From NCBI GenBank assembly GCA_000310025.1, contig FN649737.1, positions 408,180 through 472,179 on the forward strand: 64,000 bases of DNA. The letters run 5' to 3'. The translations under genes and the position numbers were made by a program. This document shows positions 43,041 to 55,200 of this stretch, piece by piece. The stretch is from Ectocarpus siliculosus (lineage: Eukaryota > Sar > Phaeophyceae > Ectocarpales > Ectocarpaceae). The notes under the pieces are model-generated. The model saw only the letters and a list, made by a program, of their open reading frames with translations, was not told the DNA's origin and did no database searches. The first letter of the stretch is position 1. Every line of letters starts with the position of its first letter.

Positions 43041-44216
43041 GTGCCAGGCTGGGCACCATAATGAGCAGGTCCTTGTTCTCTCTCGAAGATATTGTTCTCT
43101 ACATCGTCGTGGCCGTGCGGTCCTACGTCGTCTGGATCTTATCTAGCACCTACTATAGAGCGATGAACGTCCCTGGCTTGTCCGACGTTCTCCGTCAAGT
43201 GTCGTCATCTCCCCGCATTGCTGCGGGTCCGCCCGCGGCCCCTCCTTCTCCTGCGGAATTGTCCCCATCAGCACCGCCTCGATCTTCGTGTAATCATCGG
43301 GTATCAGGTCGGTTTATACATGCTGAAGTAGGGATTGGCACAAGGTTCTAATGTCTGCCCCAGAAGTTGTAGTGCAGCCCTTGAACTACCCCGCAGATGT
43401 GAAGCTGAACTGATCATCGAGCTACGATGATGCGTTTCGTATCCCGCAGAAAGTCGCAGCGCTTGGAGCACTCGTGGGTGCATTGTGGAAGGCGTCCTGT
43501 TCACCGTTGTCTGTGGGTACTGGATGAGGGGGTTGTGGCCGCTCGATCCTCTCACCTTGGGGAAAATGTTCGCTGGCGCAATCTTTCGTCTTCCTGTGCA
43601 GTACATAGTGCACCATGCGTTTCCCGAGCTGCGATGGCTGTGGAGCGCACAGGTAGTATCCGTGGAACACACAAACATCGATGGGGAACGAGTCGTCCTG
43701 TTGAATAGCACCAATCTTGATGGTATAGACCCCTCCGAATACGACTTCTTTCAGAAAGTGTATAGTTTTGTTGTGTTCACATTTGCCCTGGTTACGATAC
43801 CTGGAGATCTTGGGGCGTCAATTTCCGTAGTGTTGATTTCACATCTGTCCCTTGTTTTTAGCGTTTTTCAAGTCGCGGTTGTGATCGTCATATATTTCTC
43901 GTGTTGGACTATTTGTTTGACCCACCTCTTGTATCGACCCTTCATCAAAACAGCCATTTATGGCCGGTTTTTCCAATGGGAGCTGATTTGCATGACCCAG
44001 CCAAGGTGTAGACACGTGCGAGCCTTTTTACTAGCCGGCGGCATGATCTACGCGGTTTTGTTGCACTTGTCTCCCGCACCTTCCAAGTGGACCTGGAGCT
44101 TAATTGTGACGCACTCCACCAGGCTATTGAGTCTCTTGATTGCCCTCCGAGGTGACAACGAAGGCGTAGCAAATGCGGCCGGGGAGATCGTTGCGCATGT
44201 GCCCGAAGCGGTGTAG
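43041..44216 (+). pseudogene. G-family copy 6, long open exon 3 but faulty junction
   Basis: Exon 2 follows TACCTCAG, has its ATG at 43061 and encodes SLEDIVLYIVVAVRSYVVWI and a Pro-rich linker. Exon 3 (43450-44216) is fully open for about 255 codons. It contains RGCIVEGVLFTVV, LDGIDPSEYDFFQKVY, long hydrophobic stretches (ISVVLISHLSLVFSVFQVAV) and the C-terminal signature (RAFLLAGGMIYAVLLHLSP, IALRGDNEGVANAAGE). The donor is altered (TCTTCGTGTAAT where others have TCTTCAGGTAAC). The only good GT in the right phase makes TAA at the junction with exon 3. Either another splice choice is used or the copy is recently dead. Confidence 0.55.
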
Positions 44217-46082
44217 GGGGTGGAGTCGACAACGTGCCTACGCAAGTGCGGAATCGTCATCGGTGTGCAGTAGAATCCACGTTATGATTGCATTTTTGCG
44301 ATAGGTATGTCGACATGTGACGTGTTACTTTGCGATCTTGGAACAATACGGTCTGGGTAATATATGGTGCCAGACAAATTAACGGATTGGTACGAAAAAA
44401 CGTCCGCGTGAGTTTCGTTCGCGGTGCCGGCTCGAAGAGTTCCTGAGCAATTGCCATACTGCTGTGGCTTCGGATAAAACGACACGAGGATTGTTGCGAA
44501 CGAGGTTCGGGTGTAGGTGGGGCTGGAATCGGAGCAATTTGGCGAAGGAATACGGTGGTGTTCGAGGCAGCACGACAAGCACGTCCATATACGCTACCTA
44601 CCAGTGTACCTGGTATAGTCTACGGTTTCTACCAGGACCGTGCTAAATCAATCGCTCGAGACTAGTTTACTCGTGGCTGAAGACCGCCTTCGCTCTCGAC
44701 GTGATATAGATGAGTTCGAAGCATCCCATCGCCACGAAGCACATACACTGTGTTGGTAACCGAACCGAAATCTACTAGGCGATAGGTGACACCGGGAGGT
44801 GAATCGCTCAACCCTCACCGCTTTTGGCCGACGACGTTATGTGGTGTCGATGAAGACAGTTTGTATGTACCATCAACGTAATAATGTCTGAAAATTGTCT
44901 TGAGCAGGGTCTTCAGGGATTCCTGTGAGTATTATGCGCGTAAAACTTCCTGGGATATTCGATGGGTTTTTCCACTAGGCGGAACCGAAGTCTCGAACTA
45001 CTGTACTGCTGACGTGTTTGTAACCTCGCTGGCGAAATGTTCCTCGCCGAACTCGAACCCTCAAACCGTTTTTCACGATGTTAGCGACTTTAGGACGATG
45101 TACTCGATTTCAGCGCGTGAATAGCTCGTATTCGTCTCACCGCACCAATTTGTGCATGGGGATTCTTTCGATCGTGCGCCCTGCAGTCATGGAAAACGTG
45201 TGCGGCGTGCGGTTGCAGATATACGGCCAAGCACACAGCATGGGCACCATCACACGAAGGAGAAACGGAGCCATTGCCACAATAATAGCAGATCTGAGCG
45301 AGCCCACATTGATCAAGTGCTATTGTCATGGTGTGTCAGATCTCTCTGCGAAGCTGTAGTCTATAGGTCTCTGCACCTTCAATTTGAACTTCGTCTCAAG
45401 TTGAACCCTCAAAACGGAATCCTCACCCGACGTCCTGGAGAAAAGTAGTTGCACGCGATATTCGCCACGATTGATTGTGCCGCCGCGGCAGAACCAATTA
45501 TTAGGGTAGCCCGCACGATCAGTAACTTCCGCCGTCGTCTGTCCTGGCATGTTTTAAAGCCTACAAGCTCCACCGGGAACCAAATCGAGTGGAAACTCGG
45601 TTGCCTCAGGAGAAAATGGAAATTCTTCTCCATCCACGTGGTTGGCGGTAGCCTCCCCCACCTCCCTGATGACCCTCCGCCAGAAACCTCGCGTGCACCC
45701 AAGAGTCAGACTACAAAACATTTTAACGCAAAACCCTATATCGGAGAGAGCATGTTGGGAAATTATAGGTAGGACCGTAGGATGGAAAGCAGCAAAAAAG
45801 CCTGTAGATTGTGGAGAACCTCCCCCCCGTTCACATCTGGACCTGACCGACACTTAGAAGATGGTTATCGGACAAACACTCCCCTTCTTGACCCGTCATG
45901 CACAACAGGCCGGTCAAAATGCCTGAACCCACTAACGTGTACAGCAGTGACCAGGCCATCGTCGGCCATCGTCAATAGTCAGACTATGTACGTTCACGTC
46001 GACTACGTCACCCGAATCGATTGACTTTGTAACGCGTGTTACAGATGCATCACGGCTCACCTCTCCCTTTTTTGCGTCCAAA
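44217..46082. repeat. D, E and F segments, copy 6
   Basis: Matches 21.9-24.3 kb and 47.1-48.9 kb. The minus frame 45409-45702 includes GFKTCQDRRRRKLLIV and IGSAAAAQSIVANIACN; the equivalent region at 48.3-48.4 kb also reads KTCQD. The minus string MDVLVVLPRTPPYSFAKLLR is in D (44520-44588). These are the best hints of an antisense coding past, but no frame is intact in two copies. Confidence 0.5.
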
Positions 46083-46322
46083 AACCTTGTAGGTTGCGTA
46101 AGACGTAAGACACCACTCCCCCTGGAACGATTTTCAGAGCTCGGTTGCTCCCACGACGTATAGGATGCCCACATCAAACGACACGCGTTCGGGAAGTTCT
46201 GGTCGAGGCGATTCCAACGCTTTCATTTTCCGCACCGTCGCTGCTTTTCTTACCGAGTACTACTGTAGTCGAGCTTTGAAAAACGATCCCAGGGGGTATG
46301 ATATCTTAATCAATCTACGGTA
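46083..46322. mobile_element. TACCGTA-ended MITE, copy 2
   Basis: The right end, reversed, reads TACCGTAGATTGATTAAGATA. The left end has TTGTAGGTTGCGTAAGAC and CACCACTCCCCCTGGAACGA. The core GGCGATTCCAACGC and CGCACCGTCGCTGCTTTTCT is shared with the other copies. Confidence 0.7.
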
Positions 46323-46760
46323 TATTCTCCCCCTGCCATGTGCCTCAGTTCCACCCCGGCGCTGAGTTTCCTTCTCCAACTCTGTCAGGCCTCGCCTTCG
46401 ACCGGCACCGGCCGCCATCGCACAGCAGACACGTGCACGACAGCGCATCCTCAAACAATCGTCGTTGCCGCTACTGCTGTCGAATGTATAATGTCGTCCG
46501 CCATCGGCTAAACCTACATATTACGTGTACATTACAGGGTACAACGTACATTGGCTGCCAAGTGAGCGAGTAGATCAGAGAGCAACAAATACGCAGCTCT
46601 CTGTCGGCCTGTAGCATCCATCTCGCTCTCTCGTTCTCCCCCCCACACGCAATGTAGCATGCAACGGCGCAACAGCAGCAGTGTAACGACTGAACCCCGT
46701 CTGGAAATCATCGACAGTCCCGTGGGAGCGTTACATCCGACCGTTCTCCAGTCTGGGATT
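46323..46760 (+). repeat. B repeat, copy 5, left part
   Basis: CGGCGCTGAGTTTCCTTCTC, CGGCACCGGCCGCCATCGC and GACAGTCCCGTGGGAGCG identify it. It is truncated soon after GACCGTTCTCCAG, where the next G fragment begins. Confidence 0.6.
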
Positions 46761-46854
46761 ATCTTCCTTTTCCAGTTGTGTTAATAGATCCATTAGCATT
46801 CATATTTTTAATTATCGTTACGGAGCAACTTTTGTTATTAACGTTATTTGGAAG

Positions 46855-47142
46855 ATGGCCGAGATTCATTCAAAGTGGCAGCTTCATCGCAACCAACAGC
46901 CAAGAGGTAGGCACGTGCGAGTCTTCCTCCTAGCAATCGGCGCGATCTACACGGTGTTGTTGCACGTGTCTATCGTGCCTTCCGGGTGGACCTGGAGCTT
47001 GATCATCTCACACTCCACCAGGCCTTTGAGTCTTTTGGTTGCCCTTCGAGGTGACAACGAAGGAAGGCGTCGCAGACACAGACGCAGAAATAGTGGAGCG
47101 CGTGCAGGAAGTGGGATAGAAAGAGTGGAGCCAACGAGATAA
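46855..47142 (+). pseudogene. G-family copy 7, 3' fragment
   Basis: Only the C-terminal signature remains: QPRGRHVRVFLLAIGAIYTV, SGWTWSLIISHSTRPLSLLV, ALRGDNEGR. A few inserted bases (AAGGAAGGCG) then shift the frame. No membrane-domain or N-terminal exon lies upstream, where a B repeat ends abruptly. Confidence 0.8.
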
Positions 47143-48905
47143 CTGTATAATGCGGGGTCGTTGTCAGTGTGCTCTAGCAAATTAGTGACCGGTGTATCTG
47201 CAGGGGACGTGACGGCGTTGTATGAAGTGAGATATTTTACGACTGGGAAACATCTGGTCCATGCGTAGAAGAATAATATACGCGGGAATAGAACGTATTG
47301 TGGCAACCACACAAATCGTGTGAGTTTCATTAGCGGTGCCGGCTTGAAGAGTTTCACTAGCGTACGGTGGCTGAATAGAAGGACACGAAGGTTATCGCGG
47401 ACGAGGTTGAGGACGAGAGGCCTGTTCGGAGCAGATCGGCGAAGAAATACGGTGCACAATTTTTTTAGTTGCAGGACCTTCCTACAATCAGCGCCCAAGA
47501 CCTACTACTTGATCGTGGATGAAATGCGCCCTCTCTCGATGTGTGAGATAGATGCGTTTGGTGAGTGCCATCTCGACGAAGCAGATAACCTGAAAAATAG
47601 TAAGATCCTCCGGTATCCAGAGGCGATACGTGACGCAGGGAGATGACAGACTACTTGTATACAGTGTAGTAAGCACTTTAGTCAGGCGGCAGTTGTTGTT
47701 GTCCTCACATTAAAACCCGTCCCGGTCTCCGCTCAGTACCTTTTGATGATATCCGTACTGGTCCAACTGATGCGGACGCCTCCCGCTGTCACAAGGCCAA
47801 CTAACTACCCACAGAGGGTTACACCCTTCTAGCCAGTAGAGAAGGTTCGGTGATGACCTTTTAAACTACGGCCCATGGTGCTTTGCGGAGGCTTCAAGTC
47901 CTGGGATATTAATTAGTCTATCTAGAGAGAGAGAGAAAAGGTGCCCGCAGTTTTCTGATTGGTCAATTTCTTGAAAGACCGTTCCAAAGGATGGGGAGCC
48001 CTGCAAAAATGTTTTGTGCCTGTTTTTTGTCACTGCGCGGCGGGTGCGGGCGCGTTCAAAGGTGGAGTCTCTGTATTATTGCGTCATCTCGCTGAAAAAT
48101 GGCGTCGTCACTCGAACATTCCTCAGAAGTTTCTCCGCAATATCATGTACGCTGTAGCAAAGACGTGAGAAAAAAAGCGGTTGAACTGATGTACCGAAAC
48201 TCTCAGCGATACACCGCTAGTCTCCGCGTCTGGACTTTGACCTCCTAGGGTAGTTGTACGCGAAGTCGCCACGATTGTCCCGCCGCGGCAGAAGCAAGAT
48301 TCTATTTAGCCCAGCGGGAATCGGTAACATCGTTGCCGCCGTCGTCTCGTGTCCTGGCATGTTTTCAGCCTGCAGACCGCGCCGGGGGCCAAATTGCGTG
48401 AAAACACGGCTGCAACACCAAATTGCGCAACGAATGTTCTTGTCCGTCGACGTTGGCGATAGCCTCCGCCTCTCCGTGCCCCCCCACCTCCCTCATGACC
48501 CTTTGCCAGAAACTTCGCGTGCGCTTCAAAACCTGAACCGGACAAAAAAGGAGGCACGCAACAACCCTCGAAAGCATTTAGGCCATCTGGCACGCTACCT
48601 ACAAGATCGATCCCGCCCTGCGGCAAAGACACTATCACGTGGCGCAAGACGGAATGCAACAAAAATCAATTTACTATTAAACCCTGCAAAATTTGGAGAC
48701 CCTCGTCCCCCCTCCCCCGTCTGCACATCGAGACCTGACCAACACCTAGAAGACGGCTAGGGCAAAAACCTTCCACATCGACCCTCCTGGAGCAACAGGC
48801 CGGTCAACGCCTAAACCCACTTAACATAACCCAAAGCGACCAAGACATCGTCACTACACAGGCAGACGACGTACACCCCGACTATGTCATCCGAATCGAT
48901 TGACA
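47143..48905. repeat. D, E and F segments, copy 7
   Basis: Matches the D (GTGAGTTTCATTAGCGGTGC, GAAGGACACGAAGGTTATCG), E (CATCTCGCTGAAAAATGGCG) and F segments (CGCCACGATTGTCCCGCCGC, CCGAATCGATTGACAA). 47710-47825 (TTAAAACC-GTC-CGGTCTCCGCTCAG) pairs with 53210-53325, inside an aminotransferase intron. No gene recognised. Confidence 0.5.
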
Positions 48906-49289
48906 AATTCAACAAGCTTCTTGCCTCGAAAATATATGGGGCAAGGGACGGGATTTCGACGTGTCAAGCAGCTGCGCTATATGTATCACTCGCCCATCCA
49001 GCGATCCAGGTTGCAGGTATCCTAGGTATCCTCGTCGCAAAATGGCAGGGCGCATGGACCAACCCCCCACCCCTCGCTCAGTCACTCCCATGCCCATCTA
49101 GTCTCCGCCGCAACCTTACAGCCTCCCGTTAGGCCACCCATACAATTCCCACCGGCCTCGGTAGGTCCCGGTACCCTGTTCCAGCCTTGATATACCAGCC
49201 GAACAACAAGAACCCACCCTGCTGCTATGCCGCCCTTACCGTATGTCGATCTGTGCTAGCCTACTCAAGTCGCTATCCTACTGCCCTAC
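48906..49289. other. 3' flank of the PGDH-PSAT gene
   Basis: No gene or repeat identified. On the minus strand this follows the stop codon at 49290-49292 and presumably holds the 3' UTR. I see no unambiguous AATAAA. Confidence 0.4.
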
Positions 49290-52200
49290 TTAGCCGCTCT
49301 TGGCCTCAGTGTAAGCCCACTCCAGCCACGGCATCAATGCCTCCACGTCTTCCTTCTCGACGGTTGCGCCGCACCATATGCGGAGCCCCGCCGGCGCGTC
49401 TCTGTAGCTGCCCACGTCGAACGCTACTCCTTCTGTCTCGAGGAGGCCTACCATGGTCTTCACCTGCGGTCGCCACATGAATACATTGTCCAGGGGAAGG
49501 GGGATGGGGGGGAATTTAAATTTTCAAGACCGCACCGATGCCAATAATCATAGCTTCATAAGGTTCGAACCTTCTTCTTCGTCCTGATCAGTGTCGAAAT
49601 ACAAGGACCACACGTTAGCAACCGCTGTTCTTCTTGTCGATTGGATCATGACGGGATACGTAGAGGTCAAGAAAATCACACGAAAATGACGACGACGACG
49701 ACAGAGACAGCAGCAGCAGCAGCCACAAAAACACAATATGATAGCAGCGGTGGCGGCTAGGGATGTACGTACCTGGTCCTTCTCGAGGTCCAGCGTGAGG
49801 CACACCGACGTGTTGGAAGCTGTGGCCGGGTCCTGGGCAAGGTTCCTGATCCAATCGCGCTCGCCACAGAAATTGTTGATGACTCTTGCGTTCGCCTGAA
49901 ATTCGTGTTCACCCAATCACAATCACGATGTGACGCCCGGGGATTCCATGTTTAGAATGGGGGGGGGGGGGCAGGCCAGGAAGACAAAATTCGTAGTCTG
50001 AGGCAATTTTATCGTGCTATAAATAGGGAGCTGGCTGTCACGTTGCGATATCGAAGAGATTGAACCTTGGTCCGATAACTGAGTATGATGTAACGAGCCA
50101 AAGAGGCCAAACGTCTACTCTTTCGACTAGGAATAGGTCCAAGCTCGTTCGTCTACACGTGGGCTCTAGAACAGGATCAAGATTTGAACCTTCTCCCGTG
50201 TGTAATTTTAGAGTAGACCATGTCACCCCATTTCTGAACAGGACTAGTTTCACACCGTTCGGTGAATGCTTGGTGAGGACAATGTGTACATCGCCATTCT
50301 GATGGGCTCAAAAACACGGTAGTTGTCTTACCTCTGATCGCTTGATGAGGCCGTTCAGGCCGCCCACGGTGTCGCACCACTGCAGGGCATCGATGTAGTC
50401 TTCCACGCACAGCATGGAAGGCGTATTGATGGTCGATCCGTCGAAGATCGAACGGTCAACCTTGCCCTTCTTCACCTGTTGCCGTTGAAAAGGCATTGAG
50501 AACATACACGCCACCAGAGAGAGAGGGGCGGGGGGAGAGAGAGAGACATAGAGCGAGGGAAAGAGAGACAGAAAGAGAGAGAGGTAGCGAGAAACACAGG
50601 AACATAGCGAGAGACAGAGAGGCACACAGAGATAGAGCGACACAGAGAGATAGAGAGACACAAAGAGAGAGACACAGACAGAGAGACAGAGACAAAAGGC
50701 ACAGAAAGGTCATCGACGTGATAGGGGGGGCACGACCAGGTATGTTTAGCGCGAATGAAACTGCGTGCCGAACCAAGGCAGCAAAGATGCCTCTGGTTAT
50801 GACATCACCGCCAATTACTTTCCATCGTGCGAGGTTGCTCGCGCTGGCGGGAGGCGAGTGAAAGCTTATGTCAGAAAGGGGCTGTGAAACTTGGTGAGGG
50901 GAACCCTCCTCCAGCAAAAAAATGAGTAATCTATAATACTCACATCCCCCTCTTCCTTGCGTTCCTTGTAGAACTGTGCATGCAATGCGCCGAAAAACGT
51001 CCGAGTCGAGCTCCAACAATTCCTCTAGGACAACGCAACAGAAAAAAAAAACGCAACATGTTCAACACACGCACCATGCGGAAGATCTTGGGCAACGGTC
51101 TGTCAGGTGTGAAGGACTCGAGCCTCTCCACTGCTCTTGGCGACAGCACCATCACACCGTGCGCACCCTCCCCGCCGAGAACCTTCTGCCACGAGTAGGT
51201 GCTCACGTCACACTGTTCAGAAAGAAGCGAAAACGGGGGTGGGAGGGTGGGCGGGTGGGGCTATTTACTCGCTGTACGTGTCAAACGAGACACGAAAGAG
51301 AAACTTCAGTGTGAGAATTTTCGTTCGAGGGAAAGACATGGCCCTCTCTCCATCTCCTGTTGAACGCTCACACATTCATCGCCCTATGATAGCTGCAAGC
51401 AACAACATTCATGAGTGCCCCTACTCCCTCTTTCATGACCCGAAGTCGAATCTATCCATGTAAAAGCTGATAAATCCCTCCCCCACCCGTTCCCTCAGGT
51501 CCCCGGAGTGGTGAACATCTTGCGCGTGCTGCCCGCAGCGGGGCCTGACATCTGGGACCCTACTCTCATCACCGACATCGATGGGATGGACCACACCGAG
51601 GCATACGTCAACAATGATGACGTGTACTAGTGTGCTACTACTGTTGGAGTGCGGTCAAGGTTGCGAAGGGGAGACGACAGGGGCACACGAGCATCCAGCT
51701 GTAGCTGACCCACCGCCAGCCGGTCAGCCAGCTAGCCCGCCATGCACGTTATTACTCGTTCTGATTTGAGAATACGAGCATGTTGCAGGTGTCAAACGAA
51801 ACACCTACAAACACTGCACGCGAGAAATATTTAGTGACGACAGGTAGAAGGCCCGCTTCTCACGGAAAATCAACTGTATTTTTGTTGTTCGATCGTGTCG
51901 CAAATAAACGATGAGCACGCGCTCTGCCAAAACACATTTCCCTTCAAAACAACGCCCGTATCAACACTCCTGATTCTTCGATCGAAACGCGCAACACGAA
52001 CAGCATGTGTTATTTACACCGATCTGCGCGAAGTACCTTGTTCCACGGAATATCCATGGCGAACGCCGCAGACGTGCAGTCGTTGAACGTCAACCCTGTC
52101 CGATTGTCCGATATCCAGTCTCCGTTAGGTACCTGGCCGAAACAACAGGAAAAAAACAACTGGACAACTAAGCTGATTTGGACAAACGATGCAACACGAC

Positions 52201-55200
52201 GCTTAAGCCAGGATCGGGGGCGGAGGTGCATACCAACCCCTGAAGTAATGCCTCCTTTAAGCACATCCAGCGGCCAGCAGCTCTCGATTCCTAACGACGC
52301 TGATCTCTCTCCATCGAGCACTCCGCCATTCTTCCAGTCCGACTGGACCGCTAGAATACGCACACACAACATCGGGGTCTTCGAGGATAATTGCTACTGT
52401 AGCCCGAACGCATGGCTGACGAAGCCTGGTCGTCAATCGCAGGACCAAAATACACAGCTCAGGAAAGCCCCGACCCATCCACCAATCAGAGCACGGAACA
52501 CTAGAATAAACGGAAAAAATAGCTGAGGCAAGCAGTTGATGGACCAAGAGGTAGACACGTAAGACAGACAGGAAACGTGGTCCATGACCAAAATCGCCGG
52601 CCTACCCTTCGCGCGAGTGCTCCCCTTCTATGGGGAAGAGGAACATACGGCAGCAAGACTCGACAACACGAACACCAAAAAGTCACCCGACAGGCCGACA
52701 GAAAGACAGACAGACAGACAGACAGACAGGCAGGCACGAGACAAAAGTGAACAAGTGTCACCTTAACCCCCGATGTGGTTCCGTTCCAGGTGAAGAGGAT
52801 GTCCGAGTCCGGGTTGGTCTGGCTCAAGTCGGGCAGGTGCCCGTAGTCTGCCGTGTGCTCCGTGACCTGGTCCTTGAGCCCCAAGTGGGTCATTGCGTCC
52901 CCGTGCCAACCCTGATAAACAAAGAGAAAAAACGAAGCAACAGTGGTGATATCATACAGCTTACGATAGGACAGGACGCACGTTTCGCTGTGGGTGGACA
53001 TGCTTCCTCTGGGATCGCCTTCGCGCGATTAATGACTTTATGAGGAAATACAACAGGGAGGGGGGTACGCAGACTCTATTCCCTAACCCAACTTCCCCGA
53101 TTGTATGCGATATACAACATGTTTAATTCATCGAAAGACCCTGCGAAGACCGCTGTTCCTCTGTGGCTGGCGCACGGGGATACCCATATGGTCATTTGTT
53201 CTCGTCGTTGCTGCCTTTACATTAAAAAACCGGCTCGGTCTCTGCTCAGCACCTGCCAACGTCCGTACCGATCCAACTGACGCTGCCGCCTTCCGTAGTC
53301 AGAAGCCAACCGTGTACACTGAACTAAACTAGTGTACGGGTGTACTCATAGCCGTAGTCGTTAGACAATTTACCTCGCATTCCTACATAAAGCCGGGACG
53401 GAGCACGCCGGGTTTTCACCGGACCAGGTTAGCACATCGCCAAGCGCGAAGCGCCGTGAAGTACCGACGAGCCGTTTCGAGTGTGCATCCTGCCAATATT
53501 TAGTATTCAAGTGTAGGCGGCGTAATTTTTTCTGTGTGACCCACCTTTCCGAAGGACTCCCAGTGGCAAGAGTCGATGTCGCGGGGTCCAAGCATGGACC
53601 ACATCGCCATCTCGTACGCCCCGGTGTCCGAAGCGGGTACCTGATGGCAAGAGAGCAAAAAAATAACGCACAAGAAGGGTTTAGCATAAAAAAAAAAAGA
53701 CGGAACCATATCACACAGGGAGGAAACAGGGTGAAAAACGAGTGGTACCTGATCGCAAAGGCACAAAGCATCCGCACAAACAACGTCAACGTACAAACAG
53801 TACGGCAGAATCTCCCATAGCGAAGAAATATGATGAGAAACGAGTGGGTGCCTGAGTGCACACGCACGAGAAACCAGCACACAAACATGGTCAATATACA
53901 ACACACACGGTGGGAGCATATCACATAGCCAGGAGAGTATCGTGAAAAACAAGAACAACACCTGACCGCAGAAACCATCGACTCCTCTCGCTGGTGCCAT
54001 GATGATGTCATTGTTCATCATACGACGCAGAGAACAAAAGATTATCGCTTGATTGTCTTACGATGGTGATAACAATGATTATCGCTATTTGTTGTCCTGC
54101 AATGTGGAGAAAGCTTCAAGAATACCGCTCTTTACTCTTACAGTGCGATTCCCAGAAGGATAGTAACCGCTTTTCTAGTCTTACGATGTCGAGAATCAAG
54201 ACTAGTAGTATCGCTTTCGTCTTACTATGCCGAAAAAATTAAGACACTATCGTATGGTTATTTTCTATGTTCGCCTTACGATGCCAAGAAGGTATAATAG
54301 TCGTCCGGGATACCGAGGGCTACCACGTTCTAGTCTTACGATGTCGAGAAGTAAGACTATTGTATCGCTTGCGTCTTACGATGCCGAGAATTAAGACTAT
54401 CGTACCGCAATTTTCTATTTGCGTCTTACGATGCCAAGAAGGTAGTCGTCCGGGATACCGAGGATGCGCTTGGACTCCTCGATGGCGTACTTGAGACGAG
54501 CCTTCCCGACCTTGGAACGGTGAGAGCGGCCCAGCGACTCCGACTTGAGCTCCGACGCCGACCATCTGGCAGAAAACAAAAAACGAAGCCAGACAAGAAA
54601 AGGGAGTACAGCAGTAGCTTCCTCTTGTCAAGCTTGCAGTCTTCCATGATCACTTCATGACACTCCGACAGAAAAGACCCCACTGAATGAGAACCTCTTA
54701 ATCGCCCTGAGGCTTCTTCCTCGTCTTCTCTGCGGGGTATTATGTACCCCCATCATCGACCAATAAACTCAAAGCGTTTATGCTTACGTCTGTCTAACCC
54801 TGGCCGTTTCTCAAGGGTCTAACGAGGACATGACCTTTCTTTCGTCCCACGACCAACTCCTCCTTCAGTTGCTACTGGGCCAGGGGAGAACAACGCCCAG
54901 GCCCATTATCTCGCAAAGCCGCACTCACAGACTTCCTATCGTTGCTGGAAACCTCACCCCCCCCTCCCGCCCCCCTCGCTCTTCTCACCGTCAATTACCC
55001 CGCCTAATGCCTTCGCGTTCCATGACAGTGCAAGCAACCAACCAACGCCTGCATCCCCTCGTGTCACCAAGATATCGTACGACCACCACCTACTACTAAC
55101 ACCGGGACTAATACAACAACGCCAACTACACACTACGACCAATTCTGTCATGTACCACAATCTCCAATAAGTTGTGCTATTTGACGATGCCGTGCTGTCT

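Noticed and set aside
50456-51019. 187-codon Leu/Ser/Cys-rich minus frame
   Set aside because: It is the GA-rich intron tract read on the other strand, crossing real exon 50332-50475 out of frame.
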